64,000 bases of DNA, taken from positions 124,001 through 188,000 of the forward strand of contig NZ_VAHN01000003.1 in the NCBI RefSeq assembly GCF_005796205.1, written 5' to 3'. The notes under the pieces are model-generated. The model was not told where the DNA came from, ran no database searches, and saw only the letters and a list, made by a program, of their open reading frames with translations. Shown here one piece after another: positions 45,677 through 54,398 of this stretch (its first letter is position 1; every line of letters starts with the position of its first letter). A program made the translations under genes and the position numbers. The stretch comes from Pseudarthrobacter sp. NamE2 (GTDB lineage: Bacteria > Actinomycetota > Actinomycetes > Actinomycetales > Micrococcaceae).

Positions 45677-45718
45677 CGGTGCCGGACGTAGAGTTCAAGG
45701 TATGAGGTTTCACTGCTG

Positions 45719-47263
45719 ATGGGCGCCGGCCACTTCCACGCTTCTCCAGGCCATTCGGAGCCGACGCCGCAGGCGATGGCCGCCCGGCGCAGGGCCAACC
45801 GGATCCTGGCGGCGGTGCTGATCCCCATCACCTTGCTGGTCCTGGCGGGCATGGCGATGCTTTGGCCGTCCGGAAGCAAGGAAGGCATTTCGCTGGCCAA
45901 CCCGTACTCGGCGGCCCCGGGGGTTACCTTCGACACCGGAACCATCCAGAGCGTGGTCACGGAAAACTGCATGCAGGGGGCAGCCCAGTCCAACCCGAAC
46001 CAGCAGGGGCAAACCCAGCAGGGTCAAACACAGGGCGCCCCGGCGCAGCAAGGATCGGACTGCACGTTCGCCTTCACGGAACCGGACGCGGGCGGAAGTC
46101 CCGTCAAGGTCGTCATCAACCCTGACGTGGCAAAGTCCCACGGCGTAAAGCCGGGGGACCAGATCCGCTACCTGAACCTGTCCAACGCCCAGGGCGCGTC
46201 CGCTTCGCAGGGCTCACCCGCCTACATCTTCGTGGACTTTGTCCGAACCCTGCCCATCGTCCTGCTGGCCCTGCTCTACGCAGCCGTGGTGATCGCCGTC
46301 GCGCGGTGGCGGGGCCTGCGGGCACTGATCGGCCTGGTGGGGGCCTACTTCGTGCTCGCCACCTTTATGCTGCCCGGCCTGGTGGAAGGGAAGCCGCCGC
46401 TGCTGCTGGCGCTGGTGGGATCCACCGTGATCATGATCGGGGTGCTGTACTTCGCCCACGGGTTCTCGGCCCGGACATCAACAGCCCTGCTGGGCACCAT
46501 CTTCGGGCTCGGCATCACGGCACTCCTTGCCGCGTGGGCCACTAACGCTGCCAACCTCGCCGGCGTCGGCAACCATGATGCCACCCAGCTGGTCAACACA
46601 TCGTCGAACATCTCGATCTCCGGCGTGATCCTGTGCGGCCTCATCATCTCGGGGCTCGGCGTGCTCAACGACGTCACCATCACCCAGTCATCGGCCGTGT
46701 GGGAACTCTACGAACTGGCTCCGGCCAGCAGCGCCCGGAAACTGTTCAGCTCGGCCATGCGGATCGGCCGGGACCACATCGCCTCCACCGTCTACACCAT
46801 CGCGTTCGCGTACGCGGGCGCCGCTTTGCCCATCCTCATCATCGTGATGCTGTACGACCGGCCGCTGGGGGAGACGCTCACCAGCGCCGAACTCTCCGAG
46901 GAGGTCATCCGGACCCTGGTCGGCTCCGTCGGGCTGGTCCTTGCCATCCCGGTCACCACCCTCATCGCCGTGCTGGTGGTCAAGGCGACCGGCATCAGGG
47001 AGGCGGCACCCGCCGTCGGAGGCTCTGCAAGGAACACGGGAGCTTCCCGGGGCAAGGAAGCTGTGCGGGACGCCAACGCGGGCCACATCACCGGGGGCCG
47101 TTACGACGGCGGCGGCAACCCTGCGGACGACGTCGAGGACACGGGCGCGCTCGCGGCGGCGGCCTATGAACGGAGGACGCAGGAAGGAAGCAGCCGCCGC
47201 GCCGTTGACGCTCCGGACGCTGCCCCGCTGACCCGCCGCGGCCGCCGGGCGGACCGCGGCTGA
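45719..47263 (+). CDS. YibE/F-family membrane protein
   Basis: 514 residues from ATG 45719. One N-terminal helix (ILAAVLIPITLLVLAGMAML) leads to an extracytoplasmic region of about 115 residues with a Gln-rich low-complexity stretch (near 46000-46050). About seven further membrane helices span residues 175-420, with the family signatures LRALIGLVGAYFVLATFMLPGL and ISGLGVLNDVTITQSSAVWEL. A Gly/Arg-rich cytoplasmic tail follows. The family (PF07907) is of unknown function, with transport suspected. GAGG 12 bases upstream is a poor ribosome site, and no clear -10 fits, so translation initiation is uncertain. dusB follows. Confidence 0.88.
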   Translation: MGAGHFHASPGHSEPTPQAMAARRRANRILAAVLIPITLLVLAGMAMLWPSGSKEGISLANPYSAAPGVTFDTGTIQSVVTENCMQGAAQSNPNQQGQTQQGQTQGAPAQQGSDCTFAFTEPDAGGSPVKVVINPDVAKSHGVKPGDQIRYLNLSNAQGASASQGSPAYIFVDFVRTLPIVLLALLYAAVVIAVARWRGLRALIGLVGAYFVLATFMLPGLVEGKPPLLLALVGSTVIMIGVLYFAHGFSARTSTALLGTIFGLGITALLAAWATNAANLAGVGNHDATQLVNTSSNISISGVILCGLIISGLGVLNDVTITQSSAVWELYELAPASSARKLFSSAMRIGRDHIASTVYTIAFAYAGAALPILIIVMLYDRPLGETLTSAELSEEVIRTLVGSVGLVLAIPVTTLIAVLVVKATGIREAAPAVGGSARNTGASRGKEAVRDANAGHITGGRYDGGGNPADDVEDTGALAAAAYERRTQEGSSRRAVDAPDAAPLTRRGRRADRG

Positions 47264-47316
47264 CCGCCTGCCCCGAGCGCCCGTAGTCCCGGACGGGCCG
47301 ATTTGCCCGGCTTTGC

Positions 47317-47322
47317 AACAAT
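47317..47322 (+). promoter_or_regulatory. -10-like hexamer for leaderless dusB
   Basis: AACAAT six bases before GTG 47329. The in-frame ATG three bases earlier does not fit the spacing, so the GTG is preferred. Confidence 0.45.
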
Positions 47323-47328
47323 GGAATG

Positions 47329-48510
47329 GTGACTGTTGCAGCAACCCATCCAGTAGCCAAGCTGGAACTTCCGCCCCTGAAACTGGGTCCCATCACCGTG
47401 GACACGCCGGTGATCCTGGCGCCCATGGCCGGCATCACCAATTCCGCCTTCCGCAGGCTCTGCCGTGAATACGGCGGCGGCATGTACGTGGCAGAGATGG
47501 TCACCTCCCGCGCGCTGGTGGAACGGACCCCCGAATCCCTCCGCATCATTTCCCACGACGACGACGAGAAGGTCCGTTCCGTCCAGCTCTATGGCGTTGA
47601 TCCGGGTACAGTCGGTGCCGCCGTGCGGATGCTCGTGGAGGAGGACCGGGCGGACCACATCGACCTGAACTTCGGCTGCCCCGTGCCCAAGGTCACCCGG
47701 CGCGGCGGCGGTTCGGCACTGCCCTGGAAGATCGACCTGTTCACCAACATCGTGCAGACGGCCGTCAAGGAAGCCTCCAAGGGCAACATTCCGCTGACCA
47801 TCAAGATGCGCAAGGGCATCGACGACGATCACATCACGTACCTTGATGCCGGCCGGATTGCGCGCGATTCCGGTGTTGCCGCCGTCGCGCTGCACGGCCG
47901 CACGGCCGCCCAGTTCTACTCCGGCAAGGCAGACTGGTCAGCCATCGCCCGCCTCCGCGAAGCCCTGCCGGACATTCCGGTGCTGGGCAACGGAGACATC
48001 TGGTCCGCTGAAGACGCCGTCCGGATGGTCCGCGAGACCGGTGTGGACGGCGTGGTGGTGGGCCGCGGCTGCCAGGGCCGGCCTTGGCTTTTCGGCGACC
48101 TGCAGGCCGCCTTCGAAGGCAGCGACACCCGGCACACGCCCAACCTGGGCCAGGTGGCGGACGGCGTGTACCGCCACGCCCAGCTCATGATCGAGACGTT
48201 CGGCGGTGACGAGTACAAAGCCCTCCGGGAGATCCGAAAGCACATGGCCTGGTACTTCAAGGGCTACCCGGTGGGCGGGGACCTGCGCGCCAAACTGGCC
48301 ACGGTGCCCACCCTCGAGGTGCTGCGTACCCTGCTGGATGAGCTGGACCAGGACGTGCCGTACCCCGGCGTTGACTCGGAGGGCCCGCGCGGCCGTGCCG
48401 GGACGCCCAAGAAGCCGGCGCTGCCCAAGGACTGGCTGGACTCGCGATCCCTGAACGACGAGCAGTCCCGGGACATCGCCGCCGCGGAACTGGACGTTTC
48501 CGGTGGCTGA
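47329..48510 (+). CDS. dusB: tRNA-dihydrouridine synthase (DusB-like)
   Basis: 393 residues from GTG 47329. An FMN-dependent TIM-barrel enzyme that reduces uridines in the tRNA D-loop. Family motifs are LAPMAGITNSAFRRLCREYGGG, RSVQLYG, the catalytic Cys in HIDLNFGCPVPKVTRRGGGS, the RNA-binding IKMRKGIDDDH, LHGRTAAQFYSG, and the flavin phosphate loop VLGNGDIWSAEDA followed by VVVGRGCQGRPWLF. The C-terminal helical tRNA-binding domain is present (IRKHMAWYFKGY). It overlaps dgt by eight bases, and dnaG follows. Confidence 0.95.
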   Translation: MTVAATHPVAKLELPPLKLGPITVDTPVILAPMAGITNSAFRRLCREYGGGMYVAEMVTSRALVERTPESLRIISHDDDEKVRSVQLYGVDPGTVGAAVRMLVEEDRADHIDLNFGCPVPKVTRRGGGSALPWKIDLFTNIVQTAVKEASKGNIPLTIKMRKGIDDDHITYLDAGRIARDSGVAAVALHGRTAAQFYSGKADWSAIARLREALPDIPVLGNGDIWSAEDAVRMVRETGVDGVVVGRGCQGRPWLFGDLQAAFEGSDTRHTPNLGQVADGVYRHAQLMIETFGGDEYKALREIRKHMAWYFKGYPVGGDLRAKLATVPTLEVLRTLLDELDQDVPYPGVDSEGPRGRAGTPKKPALPKDWLDSRSLNDEQSRDIAAAELDVSGG

Positions 48511-49804
48511 CATTCCCCTGGTTGACAGTCCTGCCGTCCTGGCCCGCTCCGGCTACGACGCCGATGACTCGGCCCGCTGGGTGGAGGAACCGCCCAAAAG
48601 CATCTACCGGTCCGACTTCGAGCGTGACCGGGCCCGCGTGCTGCATTCCTCGGCCCTGCGCCGGCTTGGAGCCAAGACCCAGGTGGTGGCGCCGGACACG
48701 GACGACTTTGTCCGGACCCGCCTGACGCACAGCCTGGAAGTTGCTCAGGTGGGCCGCGAACTGGGGCGCGCCTTGGGCTGCGACCCGGACGTGGTGGACA
48801 CCGCCTGCCTAAGTCACGACCTGGGTCATCCGCCTTTCGGCCACAACGGCGAATCCGCGCTGAACGAGGTGGCGCACGCGATCGGCGGATTCGAGGGCAA
48901 CGCCCAGACCCTCCGGCTCCTGACCAGGCTCGAACCCAAGGTCCTCACCGGGGAGGGCCAGCCGGCCGGCCTGAACCTCACCCGCGCCAGCCTGGACGCG
49001 GCGTCCAAATACCCGTGGTCGGCGCTTGAAGCTCCGGTGATCCATGGCCGGCGCACCAGCAAGTTCGGCGCCTACCAGGATGATCTTCCGATTTTCAACT
49101 GGATCCGGCAGGGCGCACCTGAGCGCCGGACCTGCCTGGAAGCCCAGGTCATGGACCTCGCTGATGACATCTCCTACTCCGTGCACGACGTGGAGGACGC
49201 CATCGTTGCCGGGCACTTCCAGCTGCGCTGGATGGACAACCCGGACCACCGCGCCCGGGTGGTGGGCTACGCCAAGCAGTGGTACCTGCCGCACAACGAG
49301 CCCGCAGCCATCGACGCCGCCCTGGCGCGCCTCGAGGCAACCGACGTCTGGGTCCGCGAGGCGGACGGCAGCCGCAAGTCCATGGCTGCCCTGAAGAACA
49401 TGACCAGCCAGCTGATCGGCAGGTTCTGCCAGAGCGCGCTGGAAACCACCCGGGCCGTCTACGGGCCCGGCCGGCTCACCCGCTACAACGCCGAGCTCAT
49501 GGTCCCTGATGAGACCGTGATGGAAATCGCCGTCATGAAAGGCCTGGCAACCACGTTCGTGATGACTACGGAGCACCGGCAGCCCATCTACGAGCGCCAG
49601 CGGGAGGTCCTGCACGCACTCGTCACCACCCTGAGCGCCACGGGCGACCGGCACCTGGAACCGATGTTTGCCGCGGACTGGCGGGACGCGGCCGACGACG
49701 CCGCGCGGCTACGGGTGGTGATCGACCAGGTGGCTTCCCTGACCGACGGCTCAGCCCTGGCCATGTACGAGCGCCTGGTGGGAAGCCTGCCGTCGCTTTG
49801 GTGA
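48503..49804 (+). CDS. dgt: Deoxyguanosinetriphosphate triphosphohydrolase-like protein
   Basis: 433 residues from GTG 48503, overlapping dusB. An HD-domain dNTP triphosphohydrolase that removes triphosphate from dNTPs and balances the dNTP pool. The substrate-binding SALRRLGAKTQVVAPD and RTRLTHSLEVAQVGREL give the first His. The HD pair is in CLSHDLGHPPFGHNGE, and the downstream Asp is in DLADDISYSVHDVEDA. Regulatory loops and ALVTTLSATGDRHLEPMF complete the fold. It lies between dusB and dnaG, a conserved actinobacterial order. A 12-base sequence at its 3' end, including the stop, is duplicated in tandem (49801-49812, 49816-49827). Confidence 0.95.
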   Translation: MADIPLVDSPAVLARSGYDADDSARWVEEPPKSIYRSDFERDRARVLHSSALRRLGAKTQVVAPDTDDFVRTRLTHSLEVAQVGRELGRALGCDPDVVDTACLSHDLGHPPFGHNGESALNEVAHAIGGFEGNAQTLRLLTRLEPKVLTGEGQPAGLNLTRASLDAASKYPWSALEAPVIHGRRTSKFGAYQDDLPIFNWIRQGAPERRTCLEAQVMDLADDISYSVHDVEDAIVAGHFQLRWMDNPDHRARVVGYAKQWYLPHNEPAAIDAALARLEATDVWVREADGSRKSMAALKNMTSQLIGRFCQSALETTRAVYGPGRLTRYNAELMVPDETVMEIAVMKGLATTFVMTTEHRQPIYERQREVLHALVTTLSATGDRHLEPMFAADWRDAADDAARLRVVIDQVASLTDGSALAMYERLVGSLPSLW

Positions 49805-49859
49805 GGAACGCCGTGGTGAGGAACGCCATATGCTGCCCGGCGCCGTCGTACCCCCGCAT

Positions 49860-49865
49860 TAGGAT
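49860..49865 (+). promoter_or_regulatory. -10 hexamer for leaderless dnaG
   Basis: TAGGAT exactly six bases before GTG 49872, with no Shine-Dalgarno site between. Confidence 0.65.
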
Positions 49866-49871
49866 TGCTCT

Positions 49872-51863
49872 GTGGCTGGGCTGATCAAACGTGAAGATAT
49901 CGACGAAGTACGCCAGCGCACGGACATCAAGGAAGTGGTTGACGGCTACGTCACCCTGAAGGGCGCCGGGCTGGGGACCTGGAAAGGCCTGTGTCCCTTC
50001 CACGACGAGCGTTCGCCGTCATTCACCGTCCGCCCCCAGGTGGGCCGTTACCACTGCTTCGGCTGCGGCGAGGACGGCGACGTCATCGCCTTCGTCCAGA
50101 AACAGGACCACAGCTCCTTCCAGGAGGCCGTGGAGAAGCTGGCGGCGCGCATCGGCTATGAGCTGCGCTACGAGGACGGCGGCACCGGCCCCAGCCGCGA
50201 GGAAGTGGGACGCCGGCAGCGGCTCCTGGACGCCCACAAGATCGCGGACGAATTCTTCCGCGCCCAGCTCCTGACGCCGGGGGCTGCGGAGGCGCGCATT
50301 TTCCTGCACGGCCGCGGCTTCGACCGGTCCGCCGCGGAGCACTTTGGCTGCGGCTACGCCCCGCAGGGGTGGGACGCCCTCCTCAAGCACCTGCGCGGCC
50401 GCGGCTTCACGGACGCGGAGCTCAAGCTCACCGGCATGTTTTCGGAAGGCAACCGCGGCCTCTACGACCGTTTCCGCGGCCGCCTGATCTGGCCCATCAA
50501 GGACATCGCTGGGGACACTATCGGCTTCGGGGCGCGCAAGCTCTTCGAGGACGACCAGGGCCCCAAATACCTCAACACCCCGGAAACGACGCTCTACAAA
50601 AAGTCCCAGGTGCTGTACGGCATCGACCTTGCCAAGCGCAGCATCGCCAAGGACCGCCAGCTGGTGGTGGTGGAAGGCTACACGGACGTGATGGCGTGCC
50701 ACCTGGCGGGAATTACGACGGCGGTGGCCACCTGCGGCACGGCATTCGGCACCGAGCACATCAAGATAGCCCGCCGGCTGCTGTCCGACGACGGTACCGG
50801 AGGAGAGGTGGTGTTCACCTTCGACGGCGACGCCGCCGGCCAGAAGGCGGCGCTGCGCGCCTTCGAGGAGGACCAGCGCTTCACCGCGCAGACGTACGTG
50901 GCCGTCGAGCCCAGCGGCGCGGACCCCTGCGACCTGCGCCAAAGCCGCGGAGACGAAGCCGTGCACGCCCTGGTGCAGTCCCGCAGGCCGCTGTTTGAAT
51001 TCGCCATCCGGACCACCCTCGAGCAGTTCAACCTGGACACCGTGGAAGGGCGCGTGCAGGGACTGAAGGCCTCCGTCCCTGTAGTGGCTGCCATCAGGGA
51101 CGCCTCCACCCGGACGGGCTACTGCCAGGCGCTCACGGGCTGGTTGGGCATGCCGGACCCCAACGAGGTGCTGCGGCTGGTCAACGCCGAAGTGAAGAAC
51201 GCCGCCAAACGCGGGGACCAGGGACGTCCACCGGGCGGTGGGAGCCAGGTTCAGGGCGCCAACACCAACGGCGGCAGCCGGTCCCACGGCGGGCTCGGCC
51301 ATGGCGCGCCGGGTTTCCCCGCTCCTTCCTTAGCCGGCGGTCCCGGTGTGGCTGAAGGGCCGCCGTCGGGAGCTGTTCCCTCGTTCCACCGGCCAGACCC
51401 GCGGGACCCCGTCGCCTCCATGGAGCGGCAGGCGCTGGAGGTGGCGCTCCAGGCGCCCTCCCTGCTGGCCGGTGCGGCCTGGGACCGCTTTTCTGAAGCC
51501 CGCTTCGCCACCCCTGCGTTCCAGGCCGTCCACGACGCGATGCGCGCCACCGGTCCCAAACTGGCGGAGGATCCCGTGCGGTGGGTGGAGCACGTCATGC
51601 ACGAGGTCCCGGAGCCGCTGCGGCCGCTGGTGTCCGAACTGGCGGTGGTGCCGCTGCCGGCGAGTACCGAAGAAGCGGTGCTCAAGTACTGCCGCGATAT
51701 CCTTTCGCGCCTCTTCGAGCTCCAGATCACCCGCGTCAAGGCGGACAAGATGGGCCAGCTGCAGCGGCTGGACCCGGCGGCGGATCCCGAGATGTTCCAG
51801 CGGCTCAACCGGGAACTGATGATGCTGGAGATGGAGCGCCGGACCCTGCGCGCCGAAGCCTAG
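49872..51863 (+). CDS. dnaG: DNA primase DnaG
   Basis: 663 residues from GTG 49872. It makes RNA primers for replication. The CHC2 zinc finger is C-x2-H...C-x2-C in GLCPFHDERSPSF and YHCFGCGEDGD (about residues 39-68). The TOPRIM domain carries the catalytic Glu in LVVVEGYTDVMACH and the metal Asp pair in FTFDGDAAGQKA. After a Gly/Pro-rich linker (residues about 450-515), a C-terminal helicase-interaction domain contains MERQALEVALQAPSL. It follows dgt and lies before two tRNA-Asn genes. Confidence 0.98.
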   Translation: MAGLIKREDIDEVRQRTDIKEVVDGYVTLKGAGLGTWKGLCPFHDERSPSFTVRPQVGRYHCFGCGEDGDVIAFVQKQDHSSFQEAVEKLAARIGYELRYEDGGTGPSREEVGRRQRLLDAHKIADEFFRAQLLTPGAAEARIFLHGRGFDRSAAEHFGCGYAPQGWDALLKHLRGRGFTDAELKLTGMFSEGNRGLYDRFRGRLIWPIKDIAGDTIGFGARKLFEDDQGPKYLNTPETTLYKKSQVLYGIDLAKRSIAKDRQLVVVEGYTDVMACHLAGITTAVATCGTAFGTEHIKIARRLLSDDGTGGEVVFTFDGDAAGQKAALRAFEEDQRFTAQTYVAVEPSGADPCDLRQSRGDEAVHALVQSRRPLFEFAIRTTLEQFNLDTVEGRVQGLKASVPVVAAIRDASTRTGYCQALTGWLGMPDPNEVLRLVNAEVKNAAKRGDQGRPPGGGSQVQGANTNGGSRSHGGLGHGAPGFPAPSLAGGPGVAEGPPSGAVPSFHRPDPRDPVASMERQALEVALQAPSLLAGAAWDRFSEARFATPAFQAVHDAMRATGPKLAEDPVRWVEHVMHEVPEPLRPLVSELAVVPLPASTEEAVLKYCRDILSRLFELQITRVKADKMGQLQRLDPAADPEMFQRLNRELMMLEMERRTLRAEA

Positions 51864-51918
51864 CCGGGCGGGCAGGCGCCGCAGCAGTCCCGATTTCGTT
51901 TCCCGGGCAGGTGTTTGC

Positions 51919-51924
51919 TAGGCT
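51919..51924 (+). promoter_or_regulatory. Extended -10 of tRNA-Asn gene 1
   Basis: TAGGCT preceded by TTTGC (TGC extended -10), 14 bases before the tRNA. tRNA-Asn 2 (52136-52141) and the CAU tRNA (58195-58200) have the same TTTGC-TANNNT core. Confidence 0.6.
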
Positions 51925-51938
51925 AATACCCGCTTCAT

Positions 51939-52011
51939 TCCTCCTTAGCTCAATTGGCAGAGCATTCGACTGTTAATCGAAGGGTTGCTGGTTCAAGTCC
52001 AGCAGGAGGAG
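51939..52011 (+). tRNA. tRNA-Asn (anticodon GTT), copy 1
   Basis: A 73-base cloverleaf: acceptor stem TCCTCCT (51939-51945) pairs with AGGAGGA (52004-52010), discriminator G. The D-arm contains TTAGCTCAATTGGCAGAGC, the anticodon loop reads CTGTTAA, and the T-arm is GCTGG-TTCAAGT-CCAGC. CCA is not encoded. The anticodon GTT reads AAC and AAU. Its own promoter and terminator flank it. Confidence 0.98.
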
Positions 52012-52017
52012 CTTCCA

Positions 52018-52050
52018 ATCCCCGTTCCGGCCTCCGGAACGGGGATTTTT
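52018..52050 (+). terminator. Intrinsic terminator of tRNA-Asn 1
   Basis: A perfect 13-bp stem (52018-52030 with 52034-52046) with a 3-base loop, followed by TTTTTGTTG. Confidence 0.92.
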
Positions 52051-52135
52051 GTTGTTGCCACGGGCTGCTTCGCGCCGCCGAACAACCCTTTTGGCCCGCG
52101 AATCCGCCGATTTCACTTTCGCCGGAATCCTTTGC

Positions 52136-52141
52136 TAATGT
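52136..52141 (+). promoter_or_regulatory. Extended -10 of tRNA-Asn gene 2
   Basis: TAATGT preceded by TTTGC, 14 bases before the tRNA. The following leader ATACCTGCTTCAT nearly copies that of gene 1. Confidence 0.6.
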
Positions 52142-52155
52142 CATACCTGCTTCAT

Positions 52156-52228
52156 TCCTCCTTAGCTCAATTGGCAGAGCATTCGACTGTTAATCGAAGG
52201 GTTGCTGGTTCAAGTCCAGCAGGAGGAG
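52156..52228 (+). tRNA. tRNA-Asn (anticodon GTT), copy 2
   Basis: Identical in all 73 bases to the copy at 51939-52011: acceptor TCCTCCT/AGGAGGA, anticodon loop CTGTTAA, discriminator G. The 13 bases before it are shared with copy 1 except for one or two positions, so the duplication included the promoter. Confidence 0.98.
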
Positions 52229-52236
52229 CTTTCGGA

Positions 52237-52275
52237 AAATCCCCGTTCGTCGCAAGGACGAACGGGGATTTTTGA
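52237..52275 (+). terminator. Intrinsic terminator of tRNA-Asn 2
   Basis: A stem of about 15 bp (AAATCCCCGTTCGTC with GACGAACGGGGATTT) around a short loop is followed by a T-tract. It shares the CCCCGTTC / GAACGGGG core with terminator 1 but has a different loop. On the other strand it may also end the 52301 gene. Confidence 0.92.
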
Positions 52276-52300
52276 TTTTCCGGGCCGGGGTGGGAAGGCG

Positions 52301-52708
52301 CTAGACGAAATCCATCTCCACCTGCAGGAAACGTTCGGCCTCGGCGATGGCCGCTTCGAAGGCTTCTTTCTCGGTGGGGGACCTGCGCGGCTGCCTGGGG
52401 CTCCACTCGTGGGCGGCCGAGTGGATCCGCACGAATCCCGTTTCCGGCGGCGCATAGAAGATGCCGAACCGCTGCACGGGCCACTCCGGGGAGGTCTCGG
52501 GAGCCACCAGCAGGGCCGCGCTGAACGCCGGGTTGTACCACTGGGCGATGGGCCGCCGTCGGTCCTCGGTGAAGAGCCCGGCGGCGTAGAGGGTGGCAGA
52601 CTGTTGGCCGGTTTGGGCGCGCAGCCGCTCCCACCACAATGGCAGAATCGCGGCATCGCACCGTTGCCATGTGGCCGGAAGCGGCGGCTGGTCCTGCCAA
52701 TTGGGCAC
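52301..52708 (-). CDS. Conserved hypothetical protein
   Basis: 135 residues from GTG at 52708, chosen because TAAAAT lies six bases upstream on the minus strand; GTG 52714 is an alternative. The protein is a single soluble domain rich in Trp (NWQDQPPLPATWQRC, LPLWWERL, HEWSPRQP), with no signal peptide or membrane segment. I do not recognise a characterised family. It starts a minus-strand group that also holds a small membrane protein and an MFS pump, but each seems separately transcribed. Confidence 0.75.
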   Translation of the reverse strand: MPNWQDQPPLPATWQRCDAAILPLWWERLRAQTGQQSATLYAAGLFTEDRRRPIAQWYNPAFSAALLVAPETSPEWPVQRFGIFYAPPETGFVRIHSAAHEWSPRQPRRSPTEKEAFEAAIAEAERFLQVEMDFV

Positions 52709-52770
52709 GGTCACATTTTATCCCGGCAGGAGCGCCCAAGGGCAGGTGCGGCCCCTGGCGCGGGCGGAGC

Positions 52771-52968
52771 CTAGGGTTTGTCCCGCTGCTTCCAGGGCCC
52801 CGGATTGACCCGGTATAGCAGGGCGGCGCCGGCCACGAGGCCCAGCGCGATGCCCATGGCGGGGTTGCCGAGGGCCCTCCCCGCGAAATAGCCGATGACG
52901 GCGCCCAGCACCGCTCCGAGGAAGAGCCCCCTTCCGTTGCGGTTCGGCCTGTGCTTGCCGGCGCTCAT
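52771..52968 (-). CDS. Small glycine-rich membrane protein
   Basis: 65 residues from ATG at 52968, with GGAG about eight bases upstream on the minus strand. A basic N-terminus (KHRPNRNGRG) is followed by two Gly/Ala-rich helices (FLGAVLGAVIGYFAGRAL and MGIALGLVAGAALLYRV) that form a hairpin with glycine-zipper spacing, and a short basic tail. No known function. It lies 30 bases after the MFS gene on the same strand and could be cotranscribed with it. Confidence 0.7.
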   Translation of the reverse strand: MSAGKHRPNRNGRGLFLGAVLGAVIGYFAGRALGNPAMGIALGLVAGAALLYRVNPGPWKQRDKP

Positions 52969-52998
52969 TCCATGGCTCCGTTCACTTCATGCCGCTGT

Positions 52999-54222
52999 TC
53001 AGTGGATCGACGGGACGGTGCGCGGCCGGACCACAAGCCAAAGTGCCGCGATGGCCAGCAGGATGCAAGCAGCCTGCACCGCGCCCATGGGCGTGGCGCT
53101 GGTGATTCCCAGCCAGCCGACCACGGGCGAGATCAAGCCGGCCATCATGAACGTCGAGAACCCCAGCAGCGAGGCCGCCGTGCCCGCCTGCCCGGCGTGG
53201 CCTGCCAGGGCGAGTACCTGCACGCAGGGGAACATGAAGCCCGTGCCCATAATGTAGAACCACAGCGGGACCAGTACGCCCCAGAGGCCCAGTCCCAGCT
53301 GGTCGAACACCACGATCAGCATGGCCATCAGGAACATCCAGGCCGTGGCGGCGGCAAGGATCCATTGCGGCGGGACCCTGCGGATCAGGCGCGAGCTTGT
53401 CTGGATACCGGCAACGATGCCGAGCGAATTGATGCCAAAAAGCACCCCGTATCCCTGCGGCGAGAAGCCGAAGACGTCCTGGAAAAGGAAGGGCGAGGCC
53501 GACAGGTAGGTGAACAAGCCGCCAAAGTTAAGCCCCGCCACCATCAGCAGGCCGACGAAGATCCTGTCGCTAAAGAGAATCCGGTAGCGCTGGCGGGCTG
53601 TCATGCCGCTCTGGGCCCTCTTTTCCGGCGGAAGGGTCTCCCGGACCAGGAACAGTGAGGCGATGATGACCAGCGTGCCGTAGCTGGCCAGGAACACGAA
53701 GATCCCCGGCCAGGGCATTATCAGCAGCAGTTGCGAACCGATGACCGGTGCCAGGATGGGCGCCAGACCGTTAACCAGCGACATGCGGGAGAACATCTTG
53801 ACCATCGCGTATCCGGAGAACAGGTCCCGCACCATGGCCATGGCCACCACGCCGCCGCCGGCCGCGCCAACGCCCATCAGCACCCGGAAAATACCCAGGG
53901 TGGTGATGTCCGTGGACAGCGCCGCCCCCAGCGAGGCCGCGATGTGCAGAGCTGTGGCGAGGATCAGGGGATACCGGCGGCCGAACTTGTCACTGAACGG
54001 CCCAACCACCAGCTGCCCGAAGGCGAAGCCCACGGTCGTTCCCGCGAGGGTCAGCTGGACCTGGGCCTCCGGCACGCCAAGGCTTGCCTCCAGCGCCGGA
54101 AACGCCGGCAGGTACAGGTCGATGGTGAAAGGACCCAGGGCCGTCAGGGCGCCGAGCAGGAGTATGTACAGGAGTTTCCGACGGCGGCTGAGCAGGTCGC
54201 CGGGATTGGAGGCAGTGGTCAC
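52999..54222 (-). CDS. Bcr/CflA-type multidrug MFS transporter
   Basis: 407 residues from GTG at 54222 (TAGGAT eight bases upstream on the minus strand); the longer frame would run into the divergent promoter. A 12-helix major-facilitator efflux pump of the Bcr/CflA subfamily. Helix 1 carries GPFTIDLYLPAFPALEASLG (motif D1-like), the A-type loop reads GPFSDKFGRRYPL, and motif C lies in RVLMGVGAAGGGVVAMAMVRDL. A cytoplasmic loop separates the halves (ETLPPEKRAQSG). Relatives export bicyclomycin, sulfonamides or chloramphenicol; the natural substrate is unknown. Confidence 0.93.
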   Translation of the reverse strand: MTTASNPGDLLSRRRKLLYILLLGALTALGPFTIDLYLPAFPALEASLGVPEAQVQLTLAGTTVGFAFGQLVVGPFSDKFGRRYPLILATALHIAASLGAALSTDITTLGIFRVLMGVGAAGGGVVAMAMVRDLFSGYAMVKMFSRMSLVNGLAPILAPVIGSQLLLIMPWPGIFVFLASYGTLVIIASLFLVRETLPPEKRAQSGMTARQRYRILFSDRIFVGLLMVAGLNFGGLFTYLSASPFLFQDVFGFSPQGYGVLFGINSLGIVAGIQTSSRLIRRVPPQWILAAATAWMFLMAMLIVVFDQLGLGLWGVLVPLWFYIMGTGFMFPCVQVLALAGHAGQAGTAASLLGFSTFMMAGLISPVVGWLGITSATPMGAVQAACILLAIAALWLVVRPRTVPSIH

Positions 54223-54398
54223 GGATGTCAATCCTAGGCCCGGTTCCGGCGTATTTTGCAGCGTTGTAGTCCGCGCCGCCCCGGCAAGCCCCGAAGTTCG
54301 TCCTGAACCTGAATGGTAGTTTTGTGCCGGGGACTGTGCCGATGCACTTTCCCGCACCACGGAAGCCGGATCAAGCAAAAACCAGTAAGGCGGAACCG

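Noticed and set aside
51939..52228. Direct repeat spaced 217 bases, considered as a CRISPR fragment or mobile-element ends
   Set aside because: Both repeats fold as complete tRNA-Asn genes with their own promoters and terminators.
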